From Acarospora socialis (Eukaryota; Ascomycota; Lecanoromycetes; Acarosporales; Acarosporaceae): a DNA stretch of 64,000 nt. The number at the start of each line of letters is the position of its first letter. Position 1 is the stretch's first letter. Position numbers and translations under genes: made by a program. The stretch is from NCBI GenBank assembly GCA_025617375.2, contig JAMYGW020000004.1:1860001-1924000 (forward strand), written 5' to 3'. The notes below the pieces were generated by a model. The model had not been told where the DNA came from. It was given only the letters and a program-made list of their open reading frames with translations, and ran no database searches. Positions 34,465 to 44,629 of the stretch are shown here, piece by piece.

Positions 34465-35211
34465 ATGTCCTTCGTTTTCCTCAAGGACTTCGTGGTCAAT
34501 GTCGGCTGGGCCTTCATAGGCGAGATCGGCCTCGCCGCCGCGCAAGCGGCATTGACCTGGTGGTCTCAACGACCACAGCCACAACGGGCTTCTGCGGGCC
34601 CAGCTACCGTCGCTCGCAAGAAGAAGGTTAGTTCATCCATCGTTGCTTGACATGTCCATGGCCTTACACCTTCACCACCCATACTCTTCCCTTCCGCCAC
34701 ATCATACCCTACCCTTCCACCACATCATACTCTACCCTTTCACCAGTTCATACTCTACCCTTCCATATCGCCTTCATGCATCCATTACATCTTTGTCTGG
34801 ATTGCTAACATATGTATAGTCCGTATCCTTCGACCTCAGCCAAAACCAGGTCAAGGAAGTGGAACGATGGATTTCCGTGGGCCCAGCTACCGTCGCCCCG
34901 AAGAAGAAATCCGTCTCCTTCGACCTCAGCCGAAACGAGGTCAAGGAAGTGGATAACTGGTTCGATCCAGGTAAGTGATCCTGCTATATCAGTCCTAGCA
35001 GCATACTAACATCATCAAAGCTATCCACAAGCACCGGACGGTCGTTTTCCCCGGTGTTCACTGGAACGGTGTCAGGCTCGAGCACACCGTGTCCCGCTGG
35101 ATCGAGCCCTGCGGCCACTGGCAACGGTCCTTCCCGAGGACTACCTGGCCCAGGGACGTTCCTGAGGACGTCGAGGATGACAATGGCGACATTGATATGC
35201 TCGACGTTTGA
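34465..35211 (+). CDS. Orphan gene with tandem 30-residue repeat
   Basis: Not recognised. Three exons (34465-34626, 34820-34970, 35021-35211) give 167 residues with perfect phase. The N-terminus MSFVFLKDFVVNVGWAFIGE continues as a hydrophobic, Ala-rich segment up to TWWSQR and could insert in membranes. Next come two tandem copies of a unit of about 30 residues, GPATVARKKK + SVSFDLSQNQVKEVERW and GPATVAPKKK + SVSFDLSRNEVKEVDNW. In the first copy an intron of 193 bp falls exactly between KKK and SVS; the second copy has none. Exon 3 gives a Trp-rich part (VHWNGVRLEHTVSRWIEPCG) and an acidic end. An alternative donor near 35206 could extend the protein into further exons. No database search was possible. 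Confidence 0.6.
34671..34760 (+). repeat. 23-bp minisatellite inside an intron
   Basis: About four units of 21-23 bp, consensus close to TTCCACCACATCATACTCTA + CCC (34671-34691, 34692-34714, 34715-34737, 34738-34760). It lies wholly in the first intron of the orphan gene and explains why that intron, at 193 bp, is longer than its neighbours. Confidence 0.8.
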
Positions 35212-36055
35212 GGGAACCCTCAGCGCACCGACAACACAGCGCCATCACCCACCCGCTGGCAGCACATTCTCCGTCTCTTCGACTTCGACTGCAGCGAAAG
35301 TTCGAACGGAGTTCGTCTGGATCTTCACTACCTTCCGGTCACCGATTCTCTCAGCCCAGGTAAGCAAGCCAGTATTCTTTTGAAGGTTGAGTTAACCGTT
35401 GTCAACAGCTTTGGTCAGCTTCGCAACCGCCTCCCTCGCTCATCACCTCTCGCTACCTACGTCTTTGGAAGAAAATACTCAGATTCCCATACCCTTTTGT
35501 CACCAAGGGTCCTCGCTCAGACCAAAGCTGCGGCCTCTTCTTTCACATTCAACCCGACAACTTCACACACCGCGACACCAAGATAAGGACCTTAGGGTGT
35601 TGGCGCGGAACAATATGGGTTTGAAGCTCCTTCACGGAGACCGGGACGTACCATCTCGGTGTGGCTACAGTCCTTACAGAGAAGTATCATTTCCTTCTAT
35701 TTATCCCAGAAAATCAGAAAAGCCTAAAAACATTTGAAAAGCAAAACCATTCTAAAGCATCTCCCTCGAGAAGAGGACTTCTGTTGTCGCACACTCCTTT
35801 CTCATTGCTTCGTGTTATCTTGGGATCTTGTGGGTCTTCGTCCCCCTTGTTTGCTATTTCGCTCGTGCTTCTTGTACCTTCTTGTTTCTTTCTCCTTTGC
35901 CTTGCTTTCATTTCGTCCCTCAAAACATCCACAAAAACACCAAAAAACTTGAAAACAGAAACTCATCCTAAAGCATCTCCCTCGAGAAGAGGACTTTCAT
36001 TATTGGCACACGGCTTCTGCAGCATCTCCTTTGTCAACTTGTGGGATACGCTAAT
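35212..36055 (+). other. Possible further exons and repeats, unresolved
   Basis: Sequence at 35246-35359 followed by a well-formed intron (35360-35408, GTAAGC...CAG) suggests the orphan transcript continues, but frame choice is ambiguous. A degenerate third copy of the SVSFDLS unit lies near 35266-35325 (SVSSTSTAAKVRTEF). A frame at 35661-36095 carries two copies of KASPSRRGL 72 codons apart. I could not build one convincing model. Confidence 0.35.
35723..36012 (+). repeat. Two direct copies about 216 bp apart
   Basis: The 29-bp core CTAAAGCATCTCCCTCGAGA + AGAGGACTT is identical at 35752-35780 and 35968-35996. Weaker likeness extends upstream (A-rich, TTGAAAA) and downstream (GCACAC), giving units of about 70 bp. 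The spacing is a multiple of three. Confidence 0.75.
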
Positions 36056-36592
36056 ATGCTACCAATCATCTACCGGTCTCAATCTTTACACTTGAGGGTG
36101 GCAGCTCGGGAGGATCCAACATGGTGGAGACTTGATATCTGCAAGACGGTAAGTACCTGCTCATTCCTAACTCCTCGTCATCGACTAACTTCTCGACTTC
36201 AGTTGTCTTGCAGCTGGATCTTTTGGATACCTGCCCGAGACTGAGGATTGGTAACGTGGGTGGCTTGGTCAGGGATGCAGAATGGTAAGTACCCTTTCCT
36301 TGGATCAAATTACTCCTCCGACTGACTCTTGCTCTAGCTGTGGTGTATCTGGTGATCCTTTGGGTTCCTTGCGGCGAGACGGAGGGTTGGTTATTCAGAT
36401 GGTGGCGTGCATGGGAGTAAGTCTACTATTTGGCATTGATTGCTCGAAACATCTCTAACCTACTTTCGTTGTCGTCAGTTTTCGGGGTTGCTCTGGTGTT
36501 GTTCTTGGAAGTTATGGTACCATTGGGGGTACGCAAGAGGTGGGCATCTCTTCTCTTGGCTTGCTGAGGATGAGAAGCCTACTTCTTGTTGA
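36056..36592 (+). CDS. Possible spliced orphan gene
   Basis: Four exons (36056-36148, 36214-36284, 36338-36416, 36479-36592) join in phase to an open frame of 118 residues beginning MLPIIYRSQSLHLRVAARED. The introns have strong signals: GTAAGT donors in all three, CTAAC or CTGAC branch-like sites and YAG acceptors. The first intron has a second acceptor (36202) that would break the frame. Trp and Cys are frequent (LLWCCSWKLWYHWGYARGG), which is odd for a real protein, so a spliced non-coding RNA or the 3' part of the upstream orphan transcript is equally likely. Confidence 0.3.
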
Positions 36593-37009
36593 GGGCGGTT
36601 CGATGCATCTCACATATTCTAGATGCATTGAATAACTTCAATGGGTATGGAGGAGATTGAACTGTTTGATTTGTGGTGAGTTGCTCGAGGGTCGTGTCAT
36701 GTGACTCCGTTTGTTTGTTGGACCCGAGACATCTCGCTCGCCTCAATGGCAGTGGGCGTAACCATCAGCTACAGTATGGCCTCTCACATGACATGAAGGA
36801 GACTATATGATCTTTGATCGAACAGGACCCCTTTTCGCAACTATCAACGCATGTCACCAGTAACAGAGTTAAGCTGAGAAGGAATCATGTTGTGGGTCAG
36901 TCACATGATATCATTCATTTGTCTATGGTATACAGTCTAAGCCCCGTAAAGCGCCTGCATGGCCGCTGGCCAGATGCGTGAACAAAAGAAAGCTGAAATT
37001 AGAGTGTTA
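36593..37009. other. Tail-to-tail spacer
   Basis: Between the orphan locus and LETM1. Holds three TCACATGA/TCATGTGA-like elements at about 36699-36708, 36784-36793 and 36899-36907. No gene. Confidence 0.45.
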
Positions 37010-38749
37010 TCAGTCCTTTTGCCTGTCCTTCTGCGTGCTCTCGGCTTCTGATCCCTCCCGCTCGGCCTCCAAAGCTTCAGCCGCCTGCCCTTCATCCTTC
37101 CCGTCCGCCTTGGCGTCAGCTCTCCGTTGGTCTTCCTTCTCGTCGATATTCTCGTTATCCTTCGGCGTCTCCCTGCCGGTCTCGCTGTTCTCGCTGTTCT
37201 GCTCATTCTCCTCTTCGATCAGTTCCTGCTGCTCCTTCAGGACCTCCAGCCTCTGCTTGTTGGTCGCGGCGCCTTCGGCGTTATGCACCTCGAGCTCGAT
37301 CTCGTGGAAAAGTTCCTCGGGGATGGAGGACAGCACGGCTTGCAGCGCATCGATCTGAGAGGAGATTTCCGAGTCTTTGCCTTGAGTGTACATGAACGCG
37401 TTGCTGAGCACCAGGAGGGTTGACGGCACGCCGTATTTGAGACGTAGATCTAGCCACATCTGCAGGTCATCGCGCAGTCTTCCTGGGCTCATGCCGTGGG
37501 TCCTCAGACCTCGAGACGCGCAGGCCATCTGGAGTTCGGGCACGGAGAGCGAATCGACGCCTTCGAAAGAGATGGCGCGGTCATCGCGCTTGATTTGCCG
37601 CATGCGGTGCCGGATCTGATAGCGCAGCATCATATCTGTGCCGAAGGTATTGAGATTCATGTACCTGCACATGCCGACGAGTTGGGGTCGGGAGAGATTG
37701 TCGAGCGTGAGGTCGTCCTTGAAGATCTTGCACACTTTAATCACATCCTCAGGTGTGGGCGATTCGCCAGTCGCTCGGACTTTCCGGAAGAATTCGGCAA
37801 ACTCGTCTCGTTGAGCGTTAGCGGCGCTGACGGGGAGGCCGGTCTCCTTCAACGTGTTGCGAAGGAAGTTGCTGACTTCTTTGCGGGTTGCGCGAAGGTT
37901 GGTGGCTTTGGTGTCTTTGGATTTCTGACCTTCGTAAGTGCTGGGGAGAAGGTTGGGAAAGATGCGGAGGGCCACTGGGAGGAGGAACTCGGCGAATGGG
38001 ACAATGACGAACACGGAAAATGGCACCAGACGGCCAAGATCCTGCACGGTACGCTGCAGTTGGCGGTGCTCTCGTCGACTGAGCTCATACCCAGCAGCCA
38101 TCTTGAGCGCCAACTTCGTGCTAATCTTCACCTCGGTGGCCAGCAGCTTTGTCCCATCCCAGTAATGTAGAACCTCCTTCTTAATCTTCTGCAAGATCGT
38201 CAACTTCTTCTGCTCTTTCTTGAGCTCGGCTGCCTTCTTCTCATCCGCCTTCGTGACTACTGCCTTATCCGCTGCAATCTCAGATATGCTCATAGCTTCC
38301 ATAGCTTTGCTCTTCTCTATGGCGGTGGCACCGGTCTTCGCGAATTCTTCCTTGATCTCGGCAACTGCTGCTTTCGCCACATCTGATGCTTGCGCAGTTG
38401 GTGACTTTTTGGGTTGTTGCTCCCTGGGGAGAGGCTTCTTCGCTTCTTCCGCGTTGAAACCTGGCGGTGGAAACGAAGCTCCCACTCCAGCCGATGTGGA
38501 AGTCTCGGTAGCATATCTACGGCGCGCGAGTAGTACGGTCAAAGCCTTCAGCTGAGGCGGGATATCCGGAGCGTGGCTGCGCAAAAGTGTTGCATGACCG
38601 GAGGAGGCGGATGATGACCTCAAAGGTGCTCGAGCTACCGCGCCTGTCAATCCTGAACGATTGTTCACGCACATACTTATCGACATACCTCCACCGAGCA
38701 TCAGACGATGCGCTGGAGCATTCCTTATAAGCCTCGACGATGCACTCAT
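37010..38749 (-). CDS. LETM1/Mdm38 family mitochondrial inner-membrane protein
   Basis: Single exon, 579 residues from ATG 38749. The N-terminus is basic, hydroxylated and lacks acids (MSASSRLIRNAPAHRLMLGG), as in mitochondrial presequences. The LETM1 core follows: ILQKIKKEVLHYWDGTKLLA, a membrane span in LVPFSVFVIVPFAEFLLPVA, LRIFPNLLPSTYE, and the ribosome-binding-like half with LSRPQLVGMCRYMNLNTFGT and YQIRHRMRQIKRDDRAI. The C-terminal tail is Glu/Lys-rich coiled coil. Yeast Mdm38/Ylh47 and human LETM1 act in K+/H+ exchange across the inner membrane and bind mitochondrial ribosomes. Fungi often have two paralogues; which one this is cannot be told here. Confidence 0.95.
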   Translation of the reverse strand: MSASSRLIRNAPAHRLMLGGGMSISMCVNNRSGLTGAVARAPLRSSSASSGHATLLRSHAPDIPPQLKALTVLLARRRYATETSTSAGVGASFPPPGFNAEEAKKPLPREQQPKKSPTAQASDVAKAAVAEIKEEFAKTGATAIEKSKAMEAMSISEIAADKAVVTKADEKKAAELKKEQKKLTILQKIKKEVLHYWDGTKLLATEVKISTKLALKMAAGYELSRREHRQLQRTVQDLGRLVPFSVFVIVPFAEFLLPVALRIFPNLLPSTYEGQKSKDTKATNLRATRKEVSNFLRNTLKETGLPVSAANAQRDEFAEFFRKVRATGESPTPEDVIKVCKIFKDDLTLDNLSRPQLVGMCRYMNLNTFGTDMMLRYQIRHRMRQIKRDDRAISFEGVDSLSVPELQMACASRGLRTHGMSPGRLRDDLQMWLDLRLKYGVPSTLLVLSNAFMYTQGKDSEISSQIDALQAVLSSIPEELFHEIELEVHNAEGAATNKQRLEVLKEQQELIEEENEQNSENSETGRETPKDNENIDEKEDQRRADAKADGKDEGQAAEALEAEREGSEAESTQKDRQKD

Positions 38750-39545
38750 TGTGAGAAGGCGGTCCAGGGGTAGGAATCGGATAGTATGCACAGAGAAGGA
38801 CACGGAGACACGGAGAAGTAAGGTGACAAGTCAAAGAGCGTAAGTATCAAAACATACAAGTCTTCTAAATCTGCATTCCAAGTTGAGTTAAGGGCATCGG
38901 TCCAACGATAAAACTGGGCTCGTAAGCATCTGCTCAACAGAGCCTCGGCTATACATAAATCCGATGTCACGTGCGCTACGTGATGCTGCCACAAGCCAGT
39001 CAAATACCTTACGGTACAGAGTAGCCTCACTGGTAAAGTCGTTTAGGTACGAGTCCTACACAACTACAGTCAAGTTCCTCCGAGATGACCTTACCTTATC
39101 GAAGTCTCCGAGCCTTACGGACTCCGTACCACATTCCAGAAGGCAAAGGCTGACCAGTAACTACCAGGATCATAAGGTATTCGGAGACTTGGGCTGACGC
39201 GCCATTCGGTCCGGCAGATGCAACCAACCACGAGAACCGAGGGCCGCTACGGTAATATGTAATATATAGATTACACCCTCCCAACGCTTCTTACCTACTT
39301 CCACTGTTGAGGTAACTGGTCTTAATCTACTATTTGGCTGGGCGGAGCTGTATCGACGTGTGCTTCTGTTTGGCGGACCATATAAGTTCGAGATGGATTT
39401 GTAGATATCAGGTTTCCGAAGCATTGAGCTTCAACAGATTCCAGTCCGCGCGCGGGATTCTGCCTTTCGGTCAACTCAGGTTTAGGACTCGGGAGATTGC
39501 CTCGACGACAGCGTCTTTTGGCTTGTATCGGGGACCTGGGACGGA
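38750..39545. other. Divergent intergenic region LETM1/ADK2
   Basis: Shared promoter region of two mitochondrial-protein genes. Contains a GTCACGTG E-box at 38966-38973, a second TACGTGA nearby, and a TTACCTTA motif at 39089-39100. No gene seen. Confidence 0.5.
38966..38973 (+). promoter_or_regulatory. CACGTG E-box in LETM1/ADK2 promoter
   Basis: GTCACGTG, about 217 bp upstream of LETM1 and 573 bp upstream of ADK2. CACGTG is bound by bHLH factors such as Cbf1 in fungi. Occupancy is inference only. Confidence 0.25.
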
Positions 39546-40319
39546 ATGGGCACGAAACAGCTCAAACGAGCAGCCCGTATCATCCTCGTCGGGGCTCCAG
39601 GGGTTGGAAAGGGAACACAGGCGGAGAGGATGATGAAACGGTTTCCGCAGCTTTCTGCCGTCAGTTCGGGGGATTTATTGAGAGAAAATGTGAACAATAG
39701 AACGCCTCTCGGTGAGAAGTCTCGCCTACAAGCAGTTATGCAGATGACTAACTTTGCGACAGGCCTCAAAGCGGAATCCGCCATGAAAGCCGGCAATCTG
39801 GTGCCGGACGACATGATCCTTAAGCTTATCCTCAACGAGCTCAAATCGAAGCGCTGGGTTTCGCTGCAAACCTCTGTCAGTGACGCACTACCCGCACAGC
39901 CGTCAGACGATCCCTCCGCATCTTTTATCCTGGACGGCTTCCCGCGAACGGCGACACAAGCCGCCCGCCTCGACTCCCTGATCCCCGTGAATCTTGTCGT
40001 CAACCTGCTTACTCCCGTGGATATCATACTCAGCCGGATTGCCAGTCGCTGGGTTCATGCGCCGAGCGGCAGAGTCTACAATACCGACTTCAACGCACCA
40101 AAGGTCCCAGGGAGGGATGATGTCACCGGCGAGCCGCTTACCAAGAGGGCCGATGACGATGAGGAGACGTGGAAGCAACGGCTGAAGAAGTTCGACGAGA
40201 CCAGCAAGCCGCTACTCGAGCAATATGAGCGTAAAGGCATCCTATGGACGGTGAAGGGAAACAGTAGTGATGAGATCAGTCCGCAGCTTTTCCAGGAGTT
40301 TGAGAGGAGATTCGCCTAG
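39546..40319 (+). CDS. GTP:AMP phosphotransferase (adenylate kinase, ADK2/AK3 type)
   Basis: Single exon, 257 residues. The Walker A loop VGAPGVGKGTQAE is near the N-terminus, followed by the AMP-binding SSGDLLRENVNNRTPLG, LVPDDMI and the FILDGFPRTATQA motif. The LID domain (RWVHAPSGRVYNTDFNAPKV to TGEPLTKRADD) lacks zinc-binding cysteines, as in eukaryotic enzymes. MGTKQLKRAARIILVG has a basic N-terminus consistent with targeting to the mitochondrial matrix, where Adk2 transfers phosphate from GTP to AMP. An insertion (SLQTSVSDALPAQPSDDPSA) before FILDGF is longer than in yeast but typical of filamentous fungi, as I recall. Divergent from LETM1. Confidence 0.93.
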   Translation: MGTKQLKRAARIILVGAPGVGKGTQAERMMKRFPQLSAVSSGDLLRENVNNRTPLGEKSRLQAVMQMTNFATGLKAESAMKAGNLVPDDMILKLILNELKSKRWVSLQTSVSDALPAQPSDDPSASFILDGFPRTATQAARLDSLIPVNLVVNLLTPVDIILSRIASRWVHAPSGRVYNTDFNAPKVPGRDDVTGEPLTKRADDDEETWKQRLKKFDETSKPLLEQYERKGILWTVKGNSSDEISPQLFQEFERRFA

Positions 40320-40842
40320 GTCGCCTACCGAACCGCACCCATTTGTATAAAGCGTTCGCTCTCTCATAAGAAAGCAATCTGTAAATACTATCTGTCCACT
40401 CTCAAGATTGTATTCACTACAGTACTCATTCCATGTATACGGTCGTAAAGGACGGAAATCTCCCTTTGCATTGAATGGATCGGTATATCGTAGCCATTTG
40501 AAGGAGATACTATATGGCTGTCTTTAATCAGGGCCCTGACACTTGTCTCGAGTAAAGCAACTGGACGATTGATACTCATCCATAAAATACTACCTGGTGC
40601 TCGGCGAACGAAGTGGTCAGAGCCTACATGTAGGTATGTACTGTACGAGTACTCATAACTAAGGTAGTTACCCCACAGTCTCTTGAGGATTAATTAGGTC
40701 TAGCGCAGAGCTACCCCGCCACACCCCTCGACTGCTGTCTTCAGTCTTCACTTACCTTACCTTACCGTACCTAGCCAACCAGGAGCTAAGGTAGATCCAA
40801 CATCGGTTACCATTACGACAAAGGCCGCCCGGTCTTATCATC
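40320..40842. other. Spacer between ADK2 and AMS1
   Basis: Contains a cluster of TTACC and CCTTA units at about 40751-40772, the clearest instance of the intergenic motif, and AAGGTAG at 40662 and 40788. No gene. Confidence 0.5.
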
Positions 40843-43800
40843 ATGGGGGGCGAAAAGCACTTGCGAGCTCCAAGCTCATTCCCGAAGCTCTCAGCTGGTC
40901 CTGTAGGGCAACAGATCCACAGTATTTACAGAGACCGTCTCGGTCAATTCACCAGCAAAGGCCAATATGATTCCAAAAACCTCTTGTCGTAAGTTGTCAG
41001 CCCTACTGTTGGTGTACCGCCCAGTCAGTGCCTCATGGTCGTCTGTACTTGGTCATGTCCAACACGCTCGTTTCTTGATGATCTCGATCTACATATTGAT
41101 CAAATGGCATAGGGCAATGTACGAGGGCCGCGCCTCTGGTGATAGTCACGTCAAGCTTTCCGTATACTCTGTGCCCGACCTTGCTCGGCCGACTTTCAAG
41201 GAGGCGACATCGCAGAAATTCAAGCCCACCAAGATTGGCGAAGTCTTTGGACCCAGCTGGTCTACCCACTGGTTCAAAGTCCAGCTCACGGTGCCTCCAG
41301 AACTACAAATAAAGAATCATCTTGAGCTTCACTGGGATGCTAACAACGAAGGCCTGATTTGGAGTCCAGAAGGGGAGCCCTTGCAAGGCCTGACTGGCGG
41401 CGGGGAGAGAGTTGAGTGGATCTTACCCGACAGTTTTAGGGATGGCAAAGAGCATATGATATACATTGAGATGGCTTGCAACGGCATGTTCGGTAACCCA
41501 CGTGGTGGAGATATAATCCAACCTCCAGACCCGGACAGGTACTTTCAATTGCAAACAGCGGACATTGTCGCGGTTGACCTGGAAGCTCGGGCGCTCTTCC
41601 TCGACTTTTGGATCGTCGGAGGTATGGCCTTGAATCCGCTGCAAGCTGGAGTTACTAAGATTTTGCGCAGATGCCGCGCGAGAATTTCCGGGTGATTCGT
41701 GGGAATCCCATCAAGCTCTGCAAGTTGAGAACGCGATAATGGACGCTTTCATTGCAGGCAAGGGCACCCACAAGTCAATTATTGAAGGGCGCAAGATTGC
41801 ACGAAGGTACCTCGGCGAGTGCGTCGACTCCGCAAAGGTTTATCGTACCGAACACACGCCAATTGTCTATGCTATTGGACACTGTCACATTGACACTTGC
41901 TGGCTCTGGCCATGGGCCGAGACTAAACGGAAAATTGCTCGCTCCTGGGCAAATCAATGTGATCTTATGGATCGGTACCCCGAGCACCGCTTCACCTGTT
42001 CCCAGGCCCAGCAGTATAAGTGGCTGGAACAACTCTACCCTGCCTTATACGATAGGGTCAAAGCCAATGTTAAGAAGGGAACCTTCCAGCCCGTTGGAGG
42101 CAGCTGGGTAGAACACGACACCAACATGCCTAGCGGCGAGTCACTTGTCAGACAATTTCTCTATGGGCAGCGTTTCTTTGAGAGCCATTTCGGTGAGCGA
42201 TGTAGGACATTCTGGCTCCCCGATACTTTTGGTTACTCAAGTCAGCTTCCTCAACTATGCCGCTTGGCTGGTATGAGCAGCTTCTTCACACAAAAGTTGA
42301 GCTGGAACAACATCAATAAGTTCCCTCATACCACTTTCAGATGGGTTTCTCTCGATGGCAGCCAGGTTCTCTGTCACATGGCTCCTGCTGAGACGTATAC
42401 TGCGGAAGCGCACTTTGGTGATGTGAAGCGAAGCGTCTCACAACATAAGTCGATGGATCAAGACCCCACGTCACTGCTAGTTTTCGGGAAGGGAGACGGA
42501 GGTGGTGGACCGACGTTTCAGCACCTTGAGAAGCTACGTAGGTGTCGAGGCATCAGTGACACAGTAGGCCTCTTACCGCGTGTCAAGATGGGCGAGTCTG
42601 TGGATGACTTCTTCGCAAAGCTGGAAAAGAAGGCTGAAGAAGGTACAGACTTTGTCACATGGTACGGCGAGCTCTACTTCGAGCTCCATCGGGGTACATA
42701 CACAACACAAGCGAACAACAAACTCAACAATCGAAAGTCGGAGATCATGCTTCATGACATTGAATATCTGGCAACCCTTGCCAGCCTCAAGGGCCTTGTC
42801 AAATCTGATAAAACATCTTACAGGTACCCGAAGAAGGACATTGATGACATTTGGGAGAACGTACTCTTATGTCAGTTTCACGACTGTCTCCCTGGAAGCT
42901 CAATAGAGATGTGCTACGACGATTCAGATAAGATATATGCCAAGGTGGTCGAGACGGGACATAACCTTCTTGACAACGCTTTGTCGGCATTGAACATAAC
43001 CAATACTACCACCAACCTAGATCACCTAGTTGCTATAAACACCTTGCCCTGGCCACGGACAGAACTCATCGAGCTTCCTCCCGCCTTAACCAATGATCCA
43101 TCGCCACAGTATGGACTCGTCCAGGATATCATAGGAATTGCAACAATCGATCCGCTTTCGCAGAAGTCAGTTGGGTCCACGGCATCGGTCAGAGAAATCA
43201 GGACTGGCGTTTTTGAGCTTCGGAATCACGACTATAAGCTGCAAGTCGAACATGGGGCTATTACTTCCCTGATAGATATTAGGGCTCGGCGGGACATTAT
43301 CCCAAAGGGCGGGAAAGCAAATCAGCTAGTCTTGTTCGATGACAAGCCCCTCTACTGGCAGGCATGGGATGTAGAAGTCTATCATCTTGAGTCTCGGGTG
43401 GAACTACCTGGTGGGCAAACAAAAATTCGGGAGGAAGGACCACACCATGTCAGCGTTGTCACTGAATCAAAAATCAGTGAACATAGCTGGGTAAAGACTA
43501 CTATCAGCCTCGACGCAAGCATCGCAGGAACTCCGTACGTCAACATAGAGAGCGAGGTCGAGTGGCGGGAAAGCATGAAATTCCTCAAGGTCGAGTTCCC
43601 GGTCGATATCGTCAATACGGAAGCCTCATACGAAACGCAATTTGGTATCATCAGAAGACCAACCCACTATAATACCAGCTGGGACATGGCTAAGTTCGAA
43701 GTCTGCTGTCACAAGTGGGCTGACCTCTCTGAGAATGGCTACGGCGTCTCTATTCTCAATGACTCCAAATACGGGTTTGCGACTTGTGGTAATATGATGC

Positions 43801-44397
43801 GCCTGTCGCTGCTCCGTGCACCAAAAGCGCCCGATGCGCACGCTGACATGGGTGAGTCTTCTACACTAAATGACCGCTGCGTCACTCCTTCACAACATCC
43901 AGTTGTGCCCAACTATACTCCGAGTGAGTAGACCTCAACGCCCACCACTAACCTTTGCTGTAGGCCGTCACTATATTCGCTATGCAATCCTACCTCACAT
44001 TGGGCCTCTTGACGACCGCACTATACGAACAGCTTTCAACTTTAACAACCCAATGAAGGTGTACTCATCACCCAGCGGCGGACGAGAAACGATGCTAAAT
44101 GCCATAACCCTTCATGGTTCGTCATCACTCATACTCGATACTATCAAGCGAGGTGAAGACGACGAGGATGTATCCCGCGGCGAGCTGCGCAAGAGAAGTG
44201 GCAGAAGTGTTATCCTCCGTGTATATGAGTCGCTCGGTGGGAAGAGTAGAGGTACCATCAGAACTATCTTGCCTGTGAGGAAAGTATGGAAGTGCAATGT
44301 CTTGGAGGACGATGAGCAGAGACTGGATCTGCAAGATGGCAAGGTGGAGATCGAACTCCGACCTTTTGAGGTTGCTACATTTAGGCTGCAAATGTAG
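40843..44397 (+). CDS. Vacuolar alpha-mannosidase AMS1 (GH38)
   Basis: Four exons (40843-40988, 41113-41621, 41671-43851, 43964-44397) give 1,089 residues, the usual length. Ams1 trims alpha-mannose from free oligosaccharides and glycans and reaches the vacuole by the Cvt/selective autophagy path without a signal peptide; none is seen here. GH38 motifs: GHCHIDTCWLWPWAETKRK with the zinc-binding His and Asp, FWLPDTFGYSSQLPQL with the nucleophile Asp, and CQFHDCLPGSSI with further zinc ligands. The N-terminal jelly-roll part includes KLSVYSVPDLARPTFKEA and ESHQALQVENAIMD, both completed by splicing. The C-terminal beta domain begins at RHYIRYAILPHIGPL in the last exon. Confidence 0.97.
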
Positions 44398-44629
44398 GCG
44401 CATATGGACATCTCGTAAGGGGATTTATGGACGAGAAGAGCGTGCCGGCTTTTCCTGAAAGGTGGGTGTGATTGTTATGAGATGGCGATGATGAGCAAAG
44501 ACGAACACGGCTTTTCGATTATTTCTACCAAAAAAAGGATTCTAGTTAGTGTCAAGGGAGATGGCCGCTAATATAAGTGGAAAGAAAGGACATATATGAG
44601 CATGATGCACTTGATCTTCGTCATATCGT

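Noticed and set aside
37496-38170. 224-codon plus-strand frame
   Set aside because: Antisense shadow of LETM1.
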